DNA of 45,905 nt from Lysobacteraceae bacterium (GTDB taxonomy: Bacteria; Pseudomonadota; Gammaproteobacteria; Xanthomonadales; Ahniellaceae). The notes beneath the pieces are model-generated. The model ran no database searches. It was not told where the DNA came from and saw only the letters and a program-made list of their open reading frames with translations. The translations under genes were made by a program, and so were the position numbers. Positions 20,295 to 30,103 of this stretch are shown piece by piece; position 1 is the stretch's first letter, and each line of letters starts with the position of its first letter. The stretch covers positions 1-45,905 of the forward strand of contig JAJTHZ010000117.1 of NCBI GenBank assembly GCA_021299185.1, read 5' to 3'.

Positions 20295-20824
20295 GGCGTC
20301 ACCACCCAGGTGAAGGTGCCTTGGACGGCGCCGACGTCGGTCTCGCCCTGCTCGGTCCAGGTCAACCTGATCTCGCATGCGCCGTTGTAGATCGGGACGG
20401 TCTGCAACTGCACCGGCGTGGGCAACGGACGCCCACCCTGCGGCGTGCAGACGATCTGCCCTGACCCTCCGGGCAACAACTGGCCGACCATCTGCCCCCA
20501 GGCCCAGACGTCGCGCGCAGCGACCTCCGCCGGCCCGCAGGGCGCGCCCGCCGTGCAGGGCACCGCCGGGGCCGGCACCGTCGAATCCCAGACCCCGTCG
20601 TACGCGTCCAGCCATACGCCGACGATGTTGGCGCGCATGCGGTCGGCGATCGACTCGGCGACGAACGTGGCCTGGCTGTGCAGGAAGCCCACATGGTTGG
20701 CGCGGATCGAAGCCGTGAGCAGCAGGCCCAGCCCGATCAGGCCGACGCTGAACACGACCACCGCGATCATGACTTCGAGGAGCGTGAACCCGCGCTGGCG
20801 CGGGAAGGCGGGACGGCGGGCCAT
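20291..20824 (-). CDS. pilV: Type IV pilus minor pilin PilV
   Basis: This is a 177-residue prepilin. The leader MARRPAFPRQRG precedes FTLLEVMIAVVVFSVGLIGL with Glu at +5. SIRANHVGFLHSQATFVAESIADRMRAN is the PilV/GspI-type continuation. Three cysteines lie in PCTAGAPC and IVCTPQ, and a fourth in GACEIRL. It starts 1 bp after the fimT/fimU stop and overlaps pilW, so the four genes read as one operon. Confidence 0.92.
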   Translation of the reverse strand: MARRPAFPRQRGFTLLEVMIAVVVFSVGLIGLGLLLTASIRANHVGFLHSQATFVAESIADRMRANIVGVWLDAYDGVWDSTVPAPAVPCTAGAPCGPAEVAARDVWAWGQMVGQLLPGGSGQIVCTPQGGRPLPTPVQLQTVPIYNGACEIRLTWTEQGETDVGAVQGTFTWVVTP

Positions 20825-20825
20825 G

Positions 20826-21374
20826 TCAGCAGTTCATCGCAGTGTTGGTGGCGGCCTTGCGCGACTCGGCGCGGCCGGAGCGCTCGAGCCGGATGCCGCG
20901 CGAGCGATCGGCGTCGTTGTCGGGGCGGCAGATCGCGAATTCGATGGGGTTGGTTCCGGCGGGGCCGATCACCGCTCCGGTGACGCCGAAGGCAATGGGG
21001 TTGGCGGGAATGCCACTGGTATCGCCCGCCTCTATGGTGAACTCCGGCTCGGCCTCGCCATGGCGCTTCACGACCTCGGACTCGTCGACACTGCCGTCGG
21101 CGTCGAGGTCGGTCCACACGATCCAGCCGTCAGTCCAGTCGCCGGTCTCCGCCCGCACCTCCGTGCGCCGCGCGTACTTTACCGCCTCGCTGCGCGCGAT
21201 CGCCAAGTCCGAGAGCAGGTCGTTGGTCTGCACCGAGGTGCGGTAATTGACGACGAACTCCTGGAACGAGGGCACCGCCATGCCGAGCATGATCGCCAGG
21301 ATGGCGACCACGGTCACCAGTTCGATGATCGAGTATCCGCGCACTCGCCGTGCCATCGCCGGGTTCGCTCGCAT
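20826..21374 (-). CDS. FimT/FimU-type minor pilin, first gene of the pilin operon
   Basis: This is a 182-residue prepilin from the ATG at 21374 (MRANPAMARRVRG), preceded by GGAGAG. A GTG at 21389 would add five residues. Mature start YSIIELVTVVAILAIMLGMA has Glu at +5. DLAIARSEAVKYARRTEV and DWTDGWIVWTDLDADGSVD match the GspH/FimU pattern. DLDADGSVDES resembles a Dx[DN]xDG calcium loop and may be one. It occupies the fimU place before pilV. The operon promoter should lie in the 203-bp gap towards ppnN; I see no clear boxes there. Confidence 0.88.
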   Translation of the reverse strand: MRANPAMARRVRGYSIIELVTVVAILAIMLGMAVPSFQEFVVNYRTSVQTNDLLSDLAIARSEAVKYARRTEVRAETGDWTDGWIVWTDLDADGSVDESEVVKRHGEAEPEFTIEAGDTSGIPANPIAFGVTGAVIGPAGTNPIEFAICRPDNDADRSRGIRLERSGRAESRKAATNTAMNC

Positions 21375-21577
21375 GCCGCTCTCCGCCACAGGTCAGGAGC
21401 GGAACCGTCCGCCCGATCAATAGTTTGCGCCAGCGCTACCGGCCGGGGCAGCACAGGCGGCAGCCTGCGGCAGCAATTGGCTGACGAGCGGGACGAGCGG
21501 ACGAACGGCGCATCGGCCGCCCAATGGCGGGCCGGCGCGACCGGTCGGAGCGCGCCGACGAGCGGTGCGGGAGCCGG

Positions 21578-22959
21578 TCAGCGGGTCACGACCCGGTAGC
21601 AGGGCTGGTAGGCGACGGCCCCCGGCAGCTTCATGCGGTTCTGCGCCACGAAGGCCGCCAGCAGGCGGTCGAGGGCGCGCATCACCTCCGGGTCGCCGTC
21701 GATCTCGAACGGGCCGTGGCGCTCGATGGCGCGGATGCCGTCCTCCTTGACGTTGCCGGCGACGATGCCGGAGAAGGCGCGGCGCAGGTCGGCGGCCAGT
21801 TCGTGCGGCGGCCGGTCGCGGCGCAGTTCGAGGCCGGCCATGTTGGCGTGGGTCGGTGCGAACGGCACCTGGTAGGGGTACTCGATGCGCAGGCCCCAGT
21901 TGAAGAAGAACGCGTCCTGCGATGCGATGCGCGCCTCGCGGACCTGCTGGATGCCGCGCGTGACCGCGCGCGCCGCGGCCTGCGGGGAATCGACGATGAT
22001 CTGGTAGCGGCGCGCCGCGGCATCGCCCAGCGCGAGGCGCAGGAAGGCGTCGATCTGCTCGAAGTAGGCCGCCGACTCGCGCGGGCCGGTGAGGATCATC
22101 GGGAACGGGATGTCGGCGTTCTCGGGGTGCATCAGGATGCCGAGCAGGTAGAGGATCTCCTCCGCCGTGCCGACGCCGCCGGGGAACACCACGATGGCGT
22201 GCGCGATGCGCACGAAGGCCTCGAGGCGCTTCTCGATGTCCGCATGATCACCAGGTGGTTCACCGCCGGGTTCGGCGACTCGGCGGCGATGATGCCGGGC
22301 TCGGTGATGCCGATGTAGCGGTTCTTGCTGCGCCGCTGCTTGGCGTGGCCGATGATCGCGCCCTTCATCGGGCCCTTCATCGCACCCGGGCCGCAGCCGG
22401 TGCAGATGTCCACCCCGCGCAGGCCGAGTTCGTAGCCCACCGACTTGGTGTAGTCGTACTCCACGCGGCCGATCGAATGGCCACCCCAGCACACGGCGAG
22501 GTTCGGCTCGGCGTGGGGCTTCAGGACGCGCGCGTTGCGCAGGATCTCGAACACCGCGTTGGTCAGGCCCTGCGACGCCGTGAGGTCGAACCGGCCCTCC
22601 TGGATCTGGGTCGACACGTAGACGATGTCGCGCACCACCGCGAACAGCTGCTCGTTGATGCCGCGGATGATGCGGCCGTCGACGAAGGCCTGGGCCGGCG
22701 CGTGGTGCAGTTCGAGCTTGATGCCGCGGTCCTGCTGTTGGACACGGATGTCGAAGTCCGGGTAGCGCTCCATCATGGCGCGCGGGTCGTCGTTGGTCAT
22801 GCCGCCGGTGAGCACCGCCAGCGCGCAACGGCGCAGCAGCTGGTGCAGGCCACCCTGGGTGGCGTCGCGCAGGCGGCCGACTTCCTGCCGGGACAGCACG
22901 TCCATGCCGCCCTGCGGGGCGATGCGGGCGTTGACGGTGAGGCTCTTGGTGTCGTTCAT
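21578..22959 (-). pseudogene. ppnN: Pyrimidine/purine nucleotide 5'-monophosphate nucleosidase (PpnN/YgdH), apparent one-base deletion
   Basis: PpnN cleaves nucleotide monophosphates to base and ribose phosphate and, in E. coli, is regulated by (p)ppGpp. Two frames together make a full ~460-residue protein. The first, from the ATG at 22959, runs through [18 protein letters not shown] and [16 protein letters not shown] to NHLVIM. The second continues [20 protein letters not shown], then [12 protein letters not shown] (catalytic motif), to VTR at 21578. At 22241-22243 one base is missing: ATG CGG ACA should read ATG CCG GAC. Both halves remain well conserved and codon use is normal, so a sequencing/assembly error or a very recent mutation is likely. 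Confidence 0.9.
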
Positions 22960-23022
22960 CGGATCGGGACCGAACCGCACGCGGGGGCGGCGGCCTTGCT
23001 GGGGTTGCGGGGTGTCGACGCG

Positions 23023-24045
23023 TCAGCCGCGCACGGGCAGCTCGTCGACCGGGATGCCGCCGGCGAGCAGGCGGGCATCGAGCCCACGCTCGCAGAGCAG
23101 CCAGGCGGCCGCCGCGCTGCGGCGACCGGTATCGCAGTAGACCACGTAGCAGGCCGCCGGGTCGAGTTGCGGCGCCTCGGCGCGCAGCCGGAGCAGCGGC
23201 AAGTTGAGTGCATCGGGCAGCCGGCCGCGGCGGTATTCCTCCGGCAGCCGCACGTCCACCAGCACCGCATCGGCCGGGATGTCGTCGACCGCGATCTCGC
23301 GCAACAGCGGCGCGCGCAGGAAGCGGTTGAAGTCCTCGACGTCGAGCCGCATCACCCGACCCGCTTCCAGCGCGCGCACGGTGGCGCCGCGCGGATTGCC
23401 CGACAGCAGGGCCTCCTCGCCGAAGCCCTGGCCGGGCCCCAGTTTGGCCAGTTCGGTGAGCTTGCCGGCGGAATCCTTCAACAGCACGTGGCAGCGTCCG
23501 GCAGTGATCACGAAGTACGCCTGCCCGGCATCGCCCTGGCGCACGAGCAGCTCGCCGGCCTTGAAGTCGACCGGCTTCATGGCCGCGAACAACTGCGCGA
23601 TGTTGGCCGGCGGGATGCGCTCGAAGGCCGGATTGCGCAGCATGGCGCCCATCCAGTCGTCGCCGGCATCGTCGGTGTCGCACTCCACCACTTCGACGCC
23701 GCCGGCCTGCGACCAGGTCAGCACCAGGTCGAGCCGGTCGCGATCGACGAACAGCACCTCGCAGGGGCCCAGCGCGGTGCCGGTGGTGCCGCGCCGCGCA
23801 CCCTGCGCCACCGGGTGCAGGGCCTCCGGCGTGCCGGACGCGATTTTGCGGGTCCCGGACTCGTCGACCAGTTCCAGGGTGCCGTCCAGCAGCCAGACCG
23901 TGGTCTTGGCCACCTCGCCGCGGTTGAACACCACCTGCCCGTTCTCGTAGCTGCCCACCCGCGCGCTGCGCGCCAGTTCGGCACGGTCGGTCGGGCTGAG
24001 GCTGGACAGCGGCGCGAGCGTGCGCAGGAGGCTCGGGTTGACCAT
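23023..24045 (-). CDS. Two cyclic-nucleotide-binding-like domains fused to rhodanese
   Basis: This is a 340-residue cytoplasmic protein with no signal or membrane helix. Residues ~15-120 form a degenerate cNMP-binding fold ([21 protein letters not shown]). Residues ~160-245 form a better one ([41 protein letters not shown], with the phosphate-cassette-like [14 protein letters not shown]). The C-terminal ~90 residues are rhodanese-like ([19 protein letters not shown], active loop CDTGRRS). Cys is present, so sulfur transfer or redox binding is possible. The ligand is unknown. The ATG at 24045 is chosen by fold; a start at 24108 would add 21 residues. It sits 63 bp upstream of ppnN in the same direction. 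Confidence 0.82.
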   Translation of the reverse strand: MVNPSLLRTLAPLSSLSPTDRAELARSARVGSYENGQVVFNRGEVAKTTVWLLDGTLELVDESGTRKIASGTPEALHPVAQGARRGTTGTALGPCEVLFVDRDRLDLVLTWSQAGGVEVVECDTDDAGDDWMGAMLRNPAFERIPPANIAQLFAAMKPVDFKAGELLVRQGDAGQAYFVITAGRCHVLLKDSAGKLTELAKLGPGQGFGEEALLSGNPRGATVRALEAGRVMRLDVEDFNRFLRAPLLREIAVDDIPADAVLVDVRLPEEYRRGRLPDALNLPLLRLRAEAPQLDPAACYVVYCDTGRRSAAAAWLLCERGLDARLLAGGIPVDELPVRG

Positions 24046-24130
24046 GGCGGGCGGTGGCCCGGTGGCGGGCTGGGCGACAGCATCGGGGAACGCGACACCG
24101 CGGGTCAAGGAAGGCCACGCCGTGGCCCCG

Positions 24131-24162
24131 GAAAAGCAAACGGCCGGCTTGCGCCGGCCGTT
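24131..24162 (-). terminator. Rho-independent terminator after the TonB receptor gene
   Basis: Perfect 10-bp arms lie at 24139-24148 and 24153-24162 with a 4-nt loop. On the minus strand the stem is followed by TGCTTTTCC. It begins 24 bp after the receptor stop codon and separates that gene from the cyclic-nucleotide-binding protein. Confidence 0.8.
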
Positions 24163-24185
24163 CGCCCATCCCGACGCGGGGTCGG

Positions 24186-27100
24186 TCAGAACTCGTAGCG
24201 GAAGCCGACCTGGATGGTCCAGCGCGACTCGCCGACCGTGTCGCGGCGGCCCGGGCGCGGGAAGGTTTCCGTGCCGTTGGCCTCGTTGACGTAGTTGGCC
24301 ACGTCGTACACCACCTGGCCCGCGGCATTGACGCCGGCGAAGCGCGCCACGTTCAGGTTGTACGGGAAGCCGACTTCGTCGATCTGGCCCCAGTCCTCGT
24401 TGATCAGGTTGCCGATGTTCTGGATGTCGAGGAACAACTGCGCACGGTTGTCGCCGAAGAAGCCCGGCAGGTCCTGCGTGATGCGCAGGTCGAACTGGTT
24501 CACGTTCGGCGAGTTCTCCGAATTGCGCTCGGCGACGCGACCCTGGTTGTCGGCCAGGCCCGGGACTTCGGCAAGGAAGCGCTCGAACGCCGCGCGGTCG
24601 GCCGCCGACGAGTTCGCCGAGTAGGCGATGTTGCCGAGGGTCGGGACCGTGAACAGGTCGTTGCCGTTGATGCCGTCGCCGTTGGCGTCACCGACGTAGG
24701 TGAACGAGAACGGGCGACCTTCGCGGCCGTCGTAGTACAGACCGACCGTGGTCGGGTAGTTCTCGATGAAGCGGAAGCGCTTGGTGAGCAGGCCCTGGAA
24801 GCGGTCGCGGGTCTCGTAGATCGAGGTGCCCTCTTCGGCCTCGTTGGGGTTGAACACGGCGCGGTTGGTGAAGTTCGAGAACGCCACCGAGGACGTGCCC
24901 GGGTTGACATCGGTCGAGCGGCCGTAGGTGTAGGCGACCTTCGCGCCCCAGTCGTCGGAGAACGGCTTCTCCAGCGCGAGGGTCAGGTTGGTCGCGGCGC
25001 CGGAACCGGTGTTCGACAGCAGCAGCACGTTGTCGAAACCGAGGTTGCGGCGGCTGCGCGCCTGGTTGGTGGTGCCGCCGACCGGGCCAGTGGCATTGAA
25101 GCCGGTGGTGGCGGTGGTCGTCCAGTAGACGAGGCGGCCATCCGGCAACGTGCCGGTCGGCGCGCCGAGGTTCAGGTTCTCGTAGCGGATGCCCTTCTCG
25201 ACCACGGTGCGCAGCAGCTCGGCGCTGGCCACGAGGCCGTACCACGGCAGTTCATGCTCGAACGCGAGGTTCATCTTCCACACGGTCGGCTGGCCGAAGT
25301 CCGGCGCCAGGATGTCGACCAGCGAGGCCGGCGGCGTGCCGGTCGGGCGCAGCGGATTGCTCGGATCGGCCGAAAAGCCCGTGCCGCTGGCGACCGGCAG
25401 CACGCGGGTCAGCACGCCCGGGTTCGAGTAGGTGTTTGACAGCCACACCAGCGGGCCCGAGCCCTGGAACAGGCCGACGCCACCGCGCAACTGGGTGGGA
25501 CGCTCGGTGTCGAAGGTGTAGTTGAAGCCGATGCGCGGCTGCACCGTGGTCTCGCCGTCGGCGGTGACCGTGTTGTCGAAGCCGAAGGTGGTGAGCGCAC
25601 CCTGGTTGAACGCCGGCTCGTCGTTGGCGATCAGCTCGTCGACGCGCAAGCCGTAGCTGAGGGTCAGGTTGGAGTTGACGGCCCAGGTGTCCTGCACGAA
25701 CAGGCCGAGCGTGGCGAGCTCGAACTGCGCCGCTGCGCTATTGACGTTGCCGTCGATCGGGAACTGCAGGCGGTAGCCGACGCCGCCGAACGTCGAGCCG
25801 GCGGCCGCGAAGTTGCGCGCCGCGAAGTTGTCGATGCTGGTGAAGTTGTACGCGCCGAACGTGTCCTGCAGGAACAGGTTGAACACGTCGTTGGCCTCGT
25901 AGTCGAAGCCGAAGCGCACCGTGTGGTCGCCGAGGAACAGGTCGCCTGCGAAATACGCGGTCAGCGTGTCGACGCCGAGGATGTTCGCGTGGCGCGAGCG
26001 CTCGGTGCCGAAGAACACGCCGGTGGTGTTGTTGTTCACGCCCACGCGCACGGCCGGGGCGCGGGTGTCGAACAGCGGCTGCGAGTCGTATTCGCTGTAG
26101 GAGACGTTGAACTCGGTCGAGAACACGTCGTTCCAGTTGCTGTACAGCGCGGCGACGTAGTTCTCGAACGCGATTTCCTGCGTGTACCAGTTGGAGCTGA
26201 ACGAATAGGCGTTCAGGCTCAGGTTGGGCAGGATCAGTTCCGACGCGTCCGTCTTGTTGTAGCGGAACATCGCACGATGCTGGTCGTTGATGTTCCAGTC
26301 GATCTTCGCGATGACCTTCTCGTCGCTGTTCTCGCGATCCGGCACGCCGCCGGCGACGCCCGGGTCGAGCCCGAAGCCGCGCGCGATGGTCGCGATGCGG
26401 TCGAGGTCGGCCTGGGTCAGGCCGCGCACGTCGGTGGCCGCGTTGCCGCTGGCGATGGTGACGTCCGGACCCGGCGAGGAGCGCTGGAACTCCTCGTAGC
26501 CGACGAAGAAGAACAGCTTGTCCTCGATGATCGGGCCGCTGACGTAGGCGCCGGCGGTCCACTCGTCGTCGAAGCCGAGGAACTCGGTCGGCTCGTCGCT
26601 GACCATGTCGTTGTTGCGGTAGGTGCCGTAGACGGCGCCCGAGAACTCGTTGCCGCCGGACTTGGTGACCGCGTTGATGTTGGCGCCGGTGGCGTCGGCC
26701 TGGGTGACCTCGAAGCTCGAGATGCCGACATTGAACTCCTCGATCCAGTCGATCGAGATCGGCTGGTTGAGCGAGGGCAGGCCGGACGCGTTGAGGCCGA
26801 ACTGGTCGTTGGTCGGAACGCCGTCGATCTTGATGTTGTTGAAGCGCTCGTTCTGGCCGGCGGCCGAGATGGAGCCGCGAGCCTTGTCGTTGACGACCAC
26901 GCGCGGGTCGAAGCGCACGTAGTCCTGGATCTGGCGGTTGATCGACGGGAACGACTCGATCTCCTCGCGCGTGATGTTGGTGCGCGCGCCCATGTTGTCC
27001 GGGCTGAAGGTCAGGGTCGCGGCGGACGCGACGACCTCCACGGCCTCCAGCACCTGCTCGCCGGCCAGCGCCAGCGTCAGCGAGTTGACCTCGTCGAGGT

Positions 27101-27395
27101 TCAGGAACACGTCGTTGCGCTGGGCGCTCTGGCGGCCAGCGGCGCTCGAGGACACGGTGTAGGGGCCGCCGACGCGCAGACCGCCGGCGTTGAAGCGGCC
27201 CTCGCTGTCGGTGGTCACGGTGCGGCGGCTGCCCGAGGGCACGTGCACGATCTCGACGGTGGCGCCGGCCAGTGGCGCGCCGGAGGGGTCGGTGATGCGG
27301 CCGGACAGAGCAGCGGAGGTGCTCTGGGCGAAAGCCGGGGCCCCGGCCGCCATCGCGGCCATCACGCCGAGCGCGAGTGCAGTTCGCTTGAACAT
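24186..27395 (-). CDS. TonB-dependent outer-membrane receptor, Oar-like, with N-terminal carboxypeptidase-regulatory-like domain
   Basis: This is a 1069-residue protein. The signal peptide [20 protein letters not shown] ends AFA. A CarboxypepD_reg-like beta domain follows ([20 protein letters not shown], residues ~30-110), then a plug with [25 protein letters not shown] and [21 protein letters not shown], and a large beta-barrel ending VGFRYEF with terminal Phe. Oar-like receptors import large or peptide substrates, or aid secretion. The ligand here is not predictable and no uptake partners are adjacent. AAGGT lies 8 nt before the ATG. The gene is monocistronic between a terminator and a 247-bp upstream region whose distal part (about 27566-27650) is AT-richer than its surroundings and probably holds the promoter. 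Confidence 0.92.
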   Translation of the reverse strand: MFKRTALALGVMAAMAAGAPAFAQSTSAALSGRITDPSGAPLAGATVEIVHVPSGSRRTVTTDSEGRFNAGGLRVGGPYTVSSSAAGRQSAQRNDVFLNLDEVNSLTLALAGEQVLEAVEVVASAATLTFSPDNMGARTNITREEIESFPSINRQIQDYVRFDPRVVVNDKARGSISAAGQNERFNNIKIDGVPTNDQFGLNASGLPSLNQPISIDWIEEFNVGISSFEVTQADATGANINAVTKSGGNEFSGAVYGTYRNNDMVSDEPTEFLGFDDEWTAGAYVSGPIIEDKLFFFVGYEEFQRSSPGPDVTIASGNAATDVRGLTQADLDRIATIARGFGLDPGVAGGVPDRENSDEKVIAKIDWNINDQHRAMFRYNKTDASELILPNLSLNAYSFSSNWYTQEIAFENYVAALYSNWNDVFSTEFNVSYSEYDSQPLFDTRAPAVRVGVNNNTTGVFFGTERSRHANILGVDTLTAYFAGDLFLGDHTVRFGFDYEANDVFNLFLQDTFGAYNFTSIDNFAARNFAAAGSTFGGVGYRLQFPIDGNVNSAAAQFELATLGLFVQDTWAVNSNLTLSYGLRVDELIANDEPAFNQGALTTFGFDNTVTADGETTVQPRIGFNYTFDTERPTQLRGGVGLFQGSGPLVWLSNTYSNPGVLTRVLPVASGTGFSADPSNPLRPTGTPPASLVDILAPDFGQPTVWKMNLAFEHELPWYGLVASAELLRTVVEKGIRYENLNLGAPTGTLPDGRLVYWTTTATTGFNATGPVGGTTNQARSRRNLGFDNVLLLSNTGSGAATNLTLALEKPFSDDWGAKVAYTYGRSTDVNPGTSSVAFSNFTNRAVFNPNEAEEGTSIYETRDRFQGLLTKRFRFIENYPTTVGLYYDGREGRPFSFTYVGDANGDGINGNDLFTVPTLGNIAYSANSSAADRAAFERFLAEVPGLADNQGRVAERNSENSPNVNQFDLRITQDLPGFFGDNRAQLFLDIQNIGNLINEDWGQIDEVGFPYNLNVARFAGVNAAGQVVYDVANYVNEANGTETFPRPGRRDTVGESRWTIQVGFRYEF

Positions 27396-27642
27396 GGGTT
27401 CTACCTTCTGGCTGGATTGCTGCGGAGACGACGCGCCCCTGTTCGGCGTGCCGCCGGGATTTGCGGGGTCCTGCCCGGCTCGACGCCGGTGGCGCCGGCC
27501 CTGGCGCGGGGAGGATCGTGGCCGGTCGGGCGTCCGTGACGCGGGCATCCCGCCGACTCAGCAACGGGAGTTTAACGCTAGCGCATGACAGTTTTGTAAC
27601 AGCCCTGCAAAACGCGATCCGGAACCCTTCAAAATCAGTGAC

Positions 27643-28245
27643 TTATGAACCGACCCCGGACGCCTTGAGGTAAGCCGCGACGCCGTCCAGCAGCATCTGC
27701 ACCGAAAGGGCCACCAGCAACATGCCCATCAGGCGCTCGAAGGCGGTGAGGGTGCGCATGCCCAGCCAGCGGTACAGGGTGGTCGAGGAGAACAGGATCG
27801 CGGCGGTGCCCGCCCACGCCACCAGCAGGGCGATCGACCAGTCGCCCAGCCGCCCGGGGTCCTGGCCACCCAGCAGCAGCAGCACCGCCATGGTCGACGG
27901 ACCGGCGATCAGCGGGATCGCCAGCGGGACGATGAAGGGTTCGCCGCCCGGCGCTTCGCCGAACAGCCCCTCGGGCGAGGGGAAGATCATCTTGATGCCG
28001 ATCAGGAACAGGATGATGCCGCCGGCGATGCTCACCGCCTCCTGCCGCAGTTGCAGCAGTTCGAGGATCCAGCGACCGCCGAACAGGAACACGAACAGCA
28101 CGCCGAGCGCGATCAGCAGTTCGCGCAGCAGCACCAGCCGGCGCCGCGCCGGCGGCAGGTCGCGCAGCAGGGACAGGAACAGCGGCACGTTCCCCAAAGG
28201 GTCCATGATGAGGAACAGCAGCAGTGCGGCCGACCACAGGTCCAT
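27643..28245 (-). CDS. MarC/YhgN-family integral membrane protein
   Basis: This is a 200-residue polytopic protein with about six predicted helices (LLLFLIMDPLGNVPLFL, LVLLRELLIALGVLFVFLFG, SIAGGIILFLIGIKMIF, IPLIAGPSTMAVLLLL and two C-terminal ones). MDPLGNVPLF and IPLIAGPS are signatures of the MarC family, inner-membrane proteins of unproven transport function. The early MarC link to multiple antibiotic resistance was not upheld. It lies 9 bp after the SDR gene, last in a grxD-SDR-marC operon. Confidence 0.9.
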   Translation of the reverse strand: MDLWSAALLLFLIMDPLGNVPLFLSLLRDLPPARRRLVLLRELLIALGVLFVFLFGGRWILELLQLRQEAVSIAGGIILFLIGIKMIFPSPEGLFGEAPGGEPFIVPLAIPLIAGPSTMAVLLLLGGQDPGRLGDWSIALLVAWAGTAAILFSSTTLYRWLGMRTLTAFERLMGMLLVALSVQMLLDGVAAYLKASGVGS

Positions 28246-28254
28246 GGCGCGTCC

Positions 28255-29019
28255 TCAGGCGGGCGTGCGGAGATCGGCGATGCGACCGCGGAACGGGGCG
28301 CCCTGCGCGCCCAGCAGGGCCACCGCGGCCGCCGCGGCGCGCGCCGGGTCCTCGGCGGCCGGATCGCGATCGGCGATCCATGCGCGGGCACGCAACGCGC
28401 TCTTGAGCGGCGGCGGCAACAGGCCGTGCACGCGCACGCTGCTGTTCTCGAGTTCGTCGGCGAGCACGCCCAGCAGGGCGGCGAGTCCCTGCTTGGCGAC
28501 CCCGTAGCCGCCCCAGTACGCGCGGTTGCAGGTGTCGGGATCGTCGAGCGCCGCCACGATCGCGGCGTCCGGGGCGCGCTTGAGCAGCGGCAGGCAGGCC
28601 GCGAGCAGCAAGCCCGGGGCGCCCAGGTTCACGTGCAGGGCCTTGAGCCACTCCGTGGGCGGCGTGAGCTCCAGCGGCGCCAGCGCCTGGAAGTGCGCGC
28701 TGGCGAGCAGCACGCCGTCGAGCCGCCCGCACTCGCGTTCGATCGATGCAACGAGTTCCGCATGGTCGTCGGGACTGGCGCCGCCGAGGTCGAGCGGGTA
28801 GATCGCCGGCTGCGGGGCGCCAGCGGCCTGCAGGCGGTCGTACAGCCGCTCCAGCGGCGGCACCTTGCGGCCGAGCAGGACCACGGTCGCACCGGCGGCA
28901 CCGGCGGCCAGCGCGGCACCCGACCCGAGCGCGCCGGCGGCACCGACCACCAGCACCACGCGCCCGGCCAGCGCGCCGGGCGCGGGCGCCAGCGCACTGG
29001 CGGGCATGCGCTGCATCAT
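28255..29019 (-). CDS. YciK-like short-chain dehydrogenase/reductase, divergent active site
   Basis: This is a 254-residue Rossmann-fold protein. The cofactor loop reads VVGAAGALGSG in place of TGxxxGIG, then ATVVLLGRK. The Tyr-Lys pair is kept in GGYGVAK. The usual catalytic Ser stretch before it (SSS in YciK) appears as LDD, and PGG after the active site is PPP. Activity is therefore doubtful; it may bind a nucleotide without classical catalysis. Two adjacent ATGs (29019, 29016) could start it, 7 bp after grxD. Confidence 0.82.
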   Translation of the reverse strand: MMQRMPASALAPAPGALAGRVVLVVGAAGALGSGAALAAGAAGATVVLLGRKVPPLERLYDRLQAAGAPQPAIYPLDLGGASPDDHAELVASIERECGRLDGVLLASAHFQALAPLELTPPTEWLKALHVNLGAPGLLLAACLPLLKRAPDAAIVAALDDPDTCNRAYWGGYGVAKQGLAALLGVLADELENSSVRVHGLLPPPLKSALRARAWIADRDPAAEDPARAAAAAVALLGAQGAPFRGRIADLRTPA

Positions 29020-29026
29020 CGCCGGC

Positions 29027-29344
29027 TCAGGCGCGCGCGGCCTCGGCGACCATGCGCGCGAGTTCGCCCTGCTGGTGCAGTTCCAGCGTGATGTCGCAGC
29101 CGCCGATCAGCTCACCGTTGATGAACAACTGCGGGAAGGTGGGCCAGTTGGCGAAGCGCGGCAGGTGCGCGCGGATCTCGGGATCCTCGAGCACGTTGAC
29201 CGGGTGGTAGCGCGCCCCGCAGGCGGCGAGCGCCTGCGCGGCACGGCTGGAGAAACCGCACATCGGGAACTGCGGCGTGCCTTTCATGAACAGCACGACC
29301 GGATGGGATTCGACGATCCCGCGGATGCGTTCCATGACGTCCAT
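29027..29344 (-). CDS. grxD: Monothiol glutaredoxin (Grx4-type)
   Basis: This is a 105-residue single-domain CGFS glutaredoxin, the usual bacterial length. The active motif is CGFS at residues 29-32 inside KGTPQFPMCGFSSRAAQAL. WPTFPQLFINGELIGGCDI is the glutathione-binding part. Such proteins carry and deliver [2Fe-2S] clusters, often with BolA. It is the first gene of a grxD-SDR-marC operon and divergent from sodB (136 bp), a pairing that makes sense under iron and oxidative stress. Confidence 0.96.
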   Translation of the reverse strand: MDVMERIRGIVESHPVVLFMKGTPQFPMCGFSSRAAQALAACGARYHPVNVLEDPEIRAHLPRFANWPTFPQLFINGELIGGCDITLELHQQGELARMVAEAARA

Positions 29345-29480
29345 CGTGGGCTCCGGCGCGATGCGCCAGCGGGTGAAGGACCCACGATTCTAGCCGAGCG
29401 GGGTGCCCGCCCGCGACGCCGGCTTCGCGATGCGCTGATAGACTCCGGGGTCCCGTCTACCCGCAACCGCGAGGACCGCC

Positions 29481-30059
29481 ATGGCCATCGAACTGCCTGC
29501 CCTGCCCTACGCCCGCGACGCGCTCGCGCCGCACATCTCGGCGGAGACCATCGACTTCCACTACGGCAAGCACCACCAGACCTACGTCACCAACCTCAAC
29601 AACCAGATCAAGGGCACCGAGTTCGAGAACGCCTCGCTGGAGGACATCATCCGCAAGTCCGCCGGCGGCATGTTCAACAACGCAGCCCAGGTCTGGAACC
29701 ACACGTTCTACTGGAACTGCCTCAAACCCGCCGGCGGCGGCGAACCGGGCGGCAAGCTCGGCGACGCGATCAAGGCCGCGTTCGGCTCGTTCGCCGCGTT
29801 CAAGGAGGAGTTCACCAAGGTTGCGCTGGGCACCTTCGGCTCCGGCTGGGCCTGGCTGGTGCAGCGCCCCGACGGCAGCCTCGCGCTGGTGAGCACCTCC
29901 AACGCCGCCACGCCGCTGACCACCACCGACCGCGCCCTGCTGACCTGCGACGTGTGGGAGCACGCCTACTACGTCGACTACCGCAACGCCCGCGCCAAGT
30001 ACGTCGAAGCGTTCTGGAACCTGGTCAACTGGGACTTCGTCGCCGCGCAGATGCGCTGA
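29481..30059 (+). CDS. sodB: Superoxide dismutase [Fe]
   Basis: This is a 192-residue cytoplasmic enzyme that converts superoxide to oxygen and hydrogen peroxide. Metal ligands are visible at His27 ([11 protein letters not shown]), His74 (VWNHTFYW), Asp157 and His161 ([11 protein letters not shown]). Gln70 in NNAAQVWNH is the outer-sphere Gln typical of iron rather than manganese enzymes. The ATG at 29481 follows CGAGGACC. TAGACT at 29439-29444 may be the -10 box, without an obvious -35. Confidence 0.97.
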   Translation: MAIELPALPYARDALAPHISAETIDFHYGKHHQTYVTNLNNQIKGTEFENASLEDIIRKSAGGMFNNAAQVWNHTFYWNCLKPAGGGEPGGKLGDAIKAAFGSFAAFKEEFTKVALGTFGSGWAWLVQRPDGSLALVSTSNAATPLTTTDRALLTCDVWEHAYYVDYRNARAKYVEAFWNLVNWDFVAAQMR

Positions 30060-30103
30060 GCGGGCCGCCGGCCGCGCCGCAACACCGGCGCGGCCACCGT
30101 CGC

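Noticed and set aside
13814-21374. Pilus cluster as an island integrated at tRNA-Asn
   Set aside because: No integrase is present, no second copy of the tRNA 3' end is in the window, and composition equals the surroundings.
21375-21577. Sigma-54 promoter for the minor pilin operon
   Set aside because: TGGCGCAAACTATTG resembles the -24 half only. The -12 GC is not at the required distance.
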